From positions 1 through 8,655 of the forward strand of contig JBEKEO010000132.1 in the NCBI GenBank assembly GCA_050013795.1: a stretch of 8,655 nt of DNA, given 5' to 3'. The stretch comes from CAWHOW01 sp050013795 (lineage in GTDB: Bacteria; Bacteroidota; Bacteroidia; Bacteroidales; CG2-30-32-10). Of the stretch, positions 6,877 to 8,655 are shown piece after piece. Below the pieces are notes generated by a model. That model saw only the letters and a program-made list of their open reading frames with translations. It searched no databases and had not been told where the DNA came from. The position numbers and the translations under genes are program-made. Numbering within the stretch: the stretch's first letter is position 1; every line of letters starts with the position of its first letter.

Positions 6877-6984
6877 TTAATAGACATTCAAAAAACAAAC
6901 AAAACTTTTATTGTGATCACCGAATCCGTTAGCATTTACAATTGCAAACCCTTCCTTTGCCAGGGTAAACTTCGTTAAGCAATC
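6877..6984 (-). pseudogene. Possible C-terminal remnant of a beta-ketoacyl-ACP synthase
   Basis: A 35-codon minus-strand frame reads EGFAIVNANGFGDHNKSFVC and ends in FLNVY and TAA. The core NANGFGDHNKSF resembles the C-terminal N-S-F-G-F-G-G-H-N-A-S-L strand-loop shared by FabF-type ketosynthases, with Asp where the second Gly of GFGG is expected. Upstream, the frame runs straight into repeat island C and becomes a Lys/Thr/Gln-rich string unlike any ketosynthase, so the remaining roughly 370 residues are absent. There is no start codon in a sensible place. It is probably a decayed gene end. The similarity is judged by eye and a chance match over some 13 residues is possible. Confidence 0.38.
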
Positions 6985-6987
6985 TGT

Positions 6988-7082
6988 TTTTTGCGTCCTT
7001 TGCGTTTTCTTCTTCTTTGCATGCTTTGCAAGAAAAATTTTCGCAACTTGTTTCACTCAAAGTCCGCAAAGTTGTCACAAAG
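6988..7082. repeat. CTTTGYG repeat island C
   Basis: Left half: TTTTGCG at 6988, CTTTGCG at 6998, CTTTGCA at 7015 and 7024. Right half, inverted: CTCAAAG at 7056, CGCAAAG at 7065 and CACAAAG at 7076. Spacing is 9 to 17 bases. The inner arms 7015-7030 and 7056-7071 pair at only 11 of 16 bases, so this is the most degenerate of the four islands. It directly abuts the ketosynthase-like remnant. Confidence 0.6.
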
Positions 7083-7274
7083 AATAGTTTCACTGAAAAA
7101 CCAAATAAATTAATATAAAATTTAATGTATTTCTTGATTACCTATATGTAAAACCTTTATGTCCCTTGAGGTTGAACATTTTTTATTGAGTTCATGTATC
7201 GACTTTAAACAGGCTTAATAAAACTCAAGCAGATTTATTTCAAAAATGTTACTTTTACATCTATAATCATTCCT

Positions 7275-7431
7275 GTATTGTTAATTAAATATAGTTAAAG
7301 TGGAATATTCTTTGTGAACCTTTGAGATTCTTTGCGAAACTTTGTGTTTAGCTATTCCACAAAGTTTCTCAAAGGTACCGCTGAGTTACACAAAGATTAA
7401 AATAAAATATACTTAACTAAATTAACAATAC
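7275..7431. repeat. CTTTGYG repeat island D, a nested palindrome just upstream of asnB
   Basis: Three layers of inverted repeat are visible. The outer arms GTATTGTTAATT (7275-7286) and its exact complement (7420-7431) match at 12 of 12, followed inward by TAGTTAA (7292-7298) against TTAACTA (7413-7419). The middle arms TCTTTGTG (7309-7316) and CACAAAGA (7389-7396) match exactly. The central hairpin pairs 7330-7346 with 7358-7374 at 16 of 17 around an 11-base loop. CTTTGYG-like units in the left half start at 7310, 7320, 7330 and 7340, exactly 10 bases apart. In the right half CRCAAAG-like units start at 7358, 7368, 7379 and 7389. The palindrome ends 9 bases before the asnB ATG, where ribosomes would load. 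Confidence 0.75.
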
Positions 7432-7440
7432 TATTATGTT

Positions 7441-8655
7441 ATGTGCGGTATTTGCGGATATTATTCAACCAATAATAAATTTTCTGAGGAAGACCTCATT
7501 AAGATGTCATCAGCCATTGCTCACAGGGGGCCTGATGCAGAGGGGTTCTTTCATTCCGAAATAGCAGGTTTAGGTCATCGCCGCTTAAGCATTATCGACC
7601 TTTCAGTTTCTGCCAATCAGCCCATGCATTCGCATAACAACCGCTATGTGATGGTGTTTAACGGAGAGGTTTATAATTTTAAGGAAATTGAAAATGATTT
7701 ACGAAAGACGATTCACGATTTACGACTTAAAACTTCATCCGATTCGGAAGTGATATTGGAAGCTTTCGCTTTGTGGGGGCCTGAGTTTGTTAACAGATTA
7801 AATGGAATGTTTGCAATTGCCATTTATGATAAAGAAGAAAAAACATTTTATTTCTTCCGCGACAGGATAGGCATTAAACCACTGTATTATTACCGGGACG
7901 GGCAGAATTTTGCTTTCGCATCAGAACTCAAAGCTTTAAAAAAGATAGGATTTGTAAATAATAATATCTCAGTAAATTATTTAGCCATTAATGAATACCT
8001 GCATCTTGGATATATTCCAGAGCCGCATTCTATTTATGATAAAATATATAAATTCCCTTCTGGTTCATGGGCAAAGCTGAACAGCAAAGGTTTTGAGATA
8101 AAGAAGTACTGGAATATTGATGATAAGATTTCCGACAAACTTATTACAGATGAAAATGAAGCTAAAGAAAAGCTGAAAGAACTGCTTATTTCATCTGTAA
8201 AATACCGTATGATAAGCGATGTACCTTTTGGGACTTTTCTAAGCGGGGGTATTGATTCCAGTCTTGTTACTGCTATTGCACAATCTTTATCCACAGAACC
8301 TGTAAAAACTTTCAACATACGTTTTGAAGATTCAAAATACGATGAAAGTCCTTTTGCCAGGGCTGTTTCTGAATACCTTGGAACCAGTCATCACGAATAT
8401 ACGGTAACAGAAAAAGATGGAATAGAGCTGATACCTGAGCTGATGAATATTTATGATGAACCTTTTGCCGACTCATCCGCAATACCAACTTTACTGGTAT
8501 CAAAAATGGCAAAGCAGCATGTTAGCATGACATTATCGGGTGACGGAGGGGATGAATTGTTCATGGGTTATGGAGCCTATAATTGGGCTGAAAGATTAAA
8601 TAAACCTTTTATCAAAAATTTCCGAGCTCCAATAAAAGGAACACTATCACTGCTT
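7441..8655 (+). CDS. asnB: Asparagine synthetase B-type glutamine amidotransferase, C-terminus cut by the window edge
   Basis: Uses ATP and glutamine ammonia to amidate a carboxylate: aspartate in true asparagine synthetase, or possibly a uronic acid sugar in polysaccharide loci. The first 405 codons are present and the frame is open at the right edge; the family usually runs to about 600 residues. The N-terminal Ntn glutaminase starts MCGICGYY, where Cys2 becomes the nucleophile after Met removal, which fixes the start. HRGPD (28-32), RRLSIIDLS (47-55), FNGEVYN (73-79) and RDRIGIKPLYY (140-150) complete that domain. The synthetase domain has the ATP PP-loop SGGIDSS (268-274), YDEPFADSSAIPT (338-350) and SGDGGDELFMGY (366-377). 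All visible catalytic motifs are intact. Codons 86-97 carry an odd internal direct repeat (see findings). Neighbouring glycosyltransferases and the RffA-like enzyme make a glycan role plausible, but sequence alone does not separate it from asparagine synthesis. Confidence 0.92.
   Translation, partial: MCGICGYYSTNNKFSEEDLIKMSSAIAHRGPDAEGFFHSEIAGLGHRRLSIIDLSVSANQPMHSHNNRYVMVFNGEVYNFKEIENDLRKTIHDLRLKTSSDSEVILEAFALWGPEFVNRLNGMFAIAIYDKEEKTFYFFRDRIGIKPLYYYRDGQNFAFASELKALKKIGFVNNNISVNYLAINEYLHLGYIPEPHSIYDKIYKFPSGSWAKLNSKGFEIKKYWNIDDKISDKLITDENEAKEKLKELLISSVKYRMISDVPFGTFLSGGIDSSLVTAIAQSLSTEPVKTFNIRFEDSKYDESPFARAVSEYLGTSHHEYTVTEKDGIELIPELMNIYDEPFADSSAIPTLLVSKMAKQHVSMTLSGDGGDELFMGYGAYNWAERLNKPFIKNFRAPIKGTLSLL
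7696..7728 (+). repeat. Short direct repeat inside asnB
   Basis: GATTTACGA occurs at 7696-7704 and again at 7717-7725, with ACGATTCACGATTTACGA running through the second copy, so the block is built of TTACGA/ACGATT-like words. It encodes DLRKTIHDLRL in the glutaminase domain, just before the TSSDSEVI segment, and makes that loop about two residues longer than I recall for the family. Confidence 0.45.

Larger units (their letters stand above)
6809..7440. other. 632-base non-coding stretch between divergent glycosyltransferase and asnB
   Basis: No intact gene is visible on either strand. In order it holds: about 70 AT-rich bases upstream of the glycosyltransferase; a likely ketosynthase C-terminal remnant (6877-6984, minus strand); repeat island C (6988-7082); an AT-rich stretch from 7083 to 7274 with stops in all frames, where I see nothing beyond a short CTTGAG/CTCAAG pair at 7165 and 7224; and the palindromic island D (7275-7431). 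The promoter of asnB must lie here, but I could not find an exact TAnnTTTG on the plus strand. Confidence 0.6.

Noticed and set aside
8034..8512. Minus-strand open frames of 94 and 66 codons opposite asnB
   Set aside because: asnB is continuous and motif-complete here; the frames carry no family signal.

Overview
The window is AT-rich bacterial DNA that reads as Bacteroidota. The evidence is a membrane protein of the Bacteroidota-restricted DUF6427 type beside purD, gene starts without a GGAGG Shine-Dalgarno, a TAnnTTTG-type -7 box in front of purQ, and gaps filled with CTTTGYG/CRCAAAG motif islands. The genus cannot be told from this window.

Layout. Positions 1-4041 lie on the minus strand. 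Read in the direction of transcription they carry purD (GAR synthetase), an island-bearing 204-base gap, a polytopic membrane protein of unknown role, purQ (glutaminase subunit of FGAM synthase), and then, 8 bases after purQ, a glycosyltransferase that runs off the left edge. Positions 4042-4325 are a divergent gap with a second island. A plus-strand sugar aminotransferase of the RffA/WecE type (4326-5465) follows. It converges across a GC-rich 125-base gap on a minus-strand GT4-like glycosyltransferase (5591-6808). A 632-base non-coding stretch (6809-7440) holds a probable ketosynthase C-terminal remnant and two more islands, the second a nested palindrome ending 9 bases before asnB. The plus-strand asnB-type glutamine-dependent amidotransferase (7441 onward) runs off the right edge with its first 405 codons present.

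How it fits together. purD and purQ act at steps 2 and 4 of de novo IMP synthesis. A stand-alone PurQ implies the multi-subunit PurL/PurS/PurQ form of FGAM synthase, with purL and purS elsewhere. The two glycosyltransferases, the RffA-like aminotransferase (expected to make dTDP-4-amino-4,6-dideoxygalactose) and the AsnB-type enzyme look like part of a surface-polysaccharide region next to housekeeping purine genes. The AsnB protein could make asparagine or amidate a sugar acid.

The genes are mostly ordinary. I do not see a clearly new multi-gene system. The most interesting signal is non-coding: four islands of CTTTGYG/CRCAAAG repeats at roughly helical-turn spacing, arranged as inverted repeats, in every intergenic gap longer than 200 bases. 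One can form an 18-pair stem in the RNA of the purD strand in which all four departures from Watson-Crick pairing are G-U wobbles.
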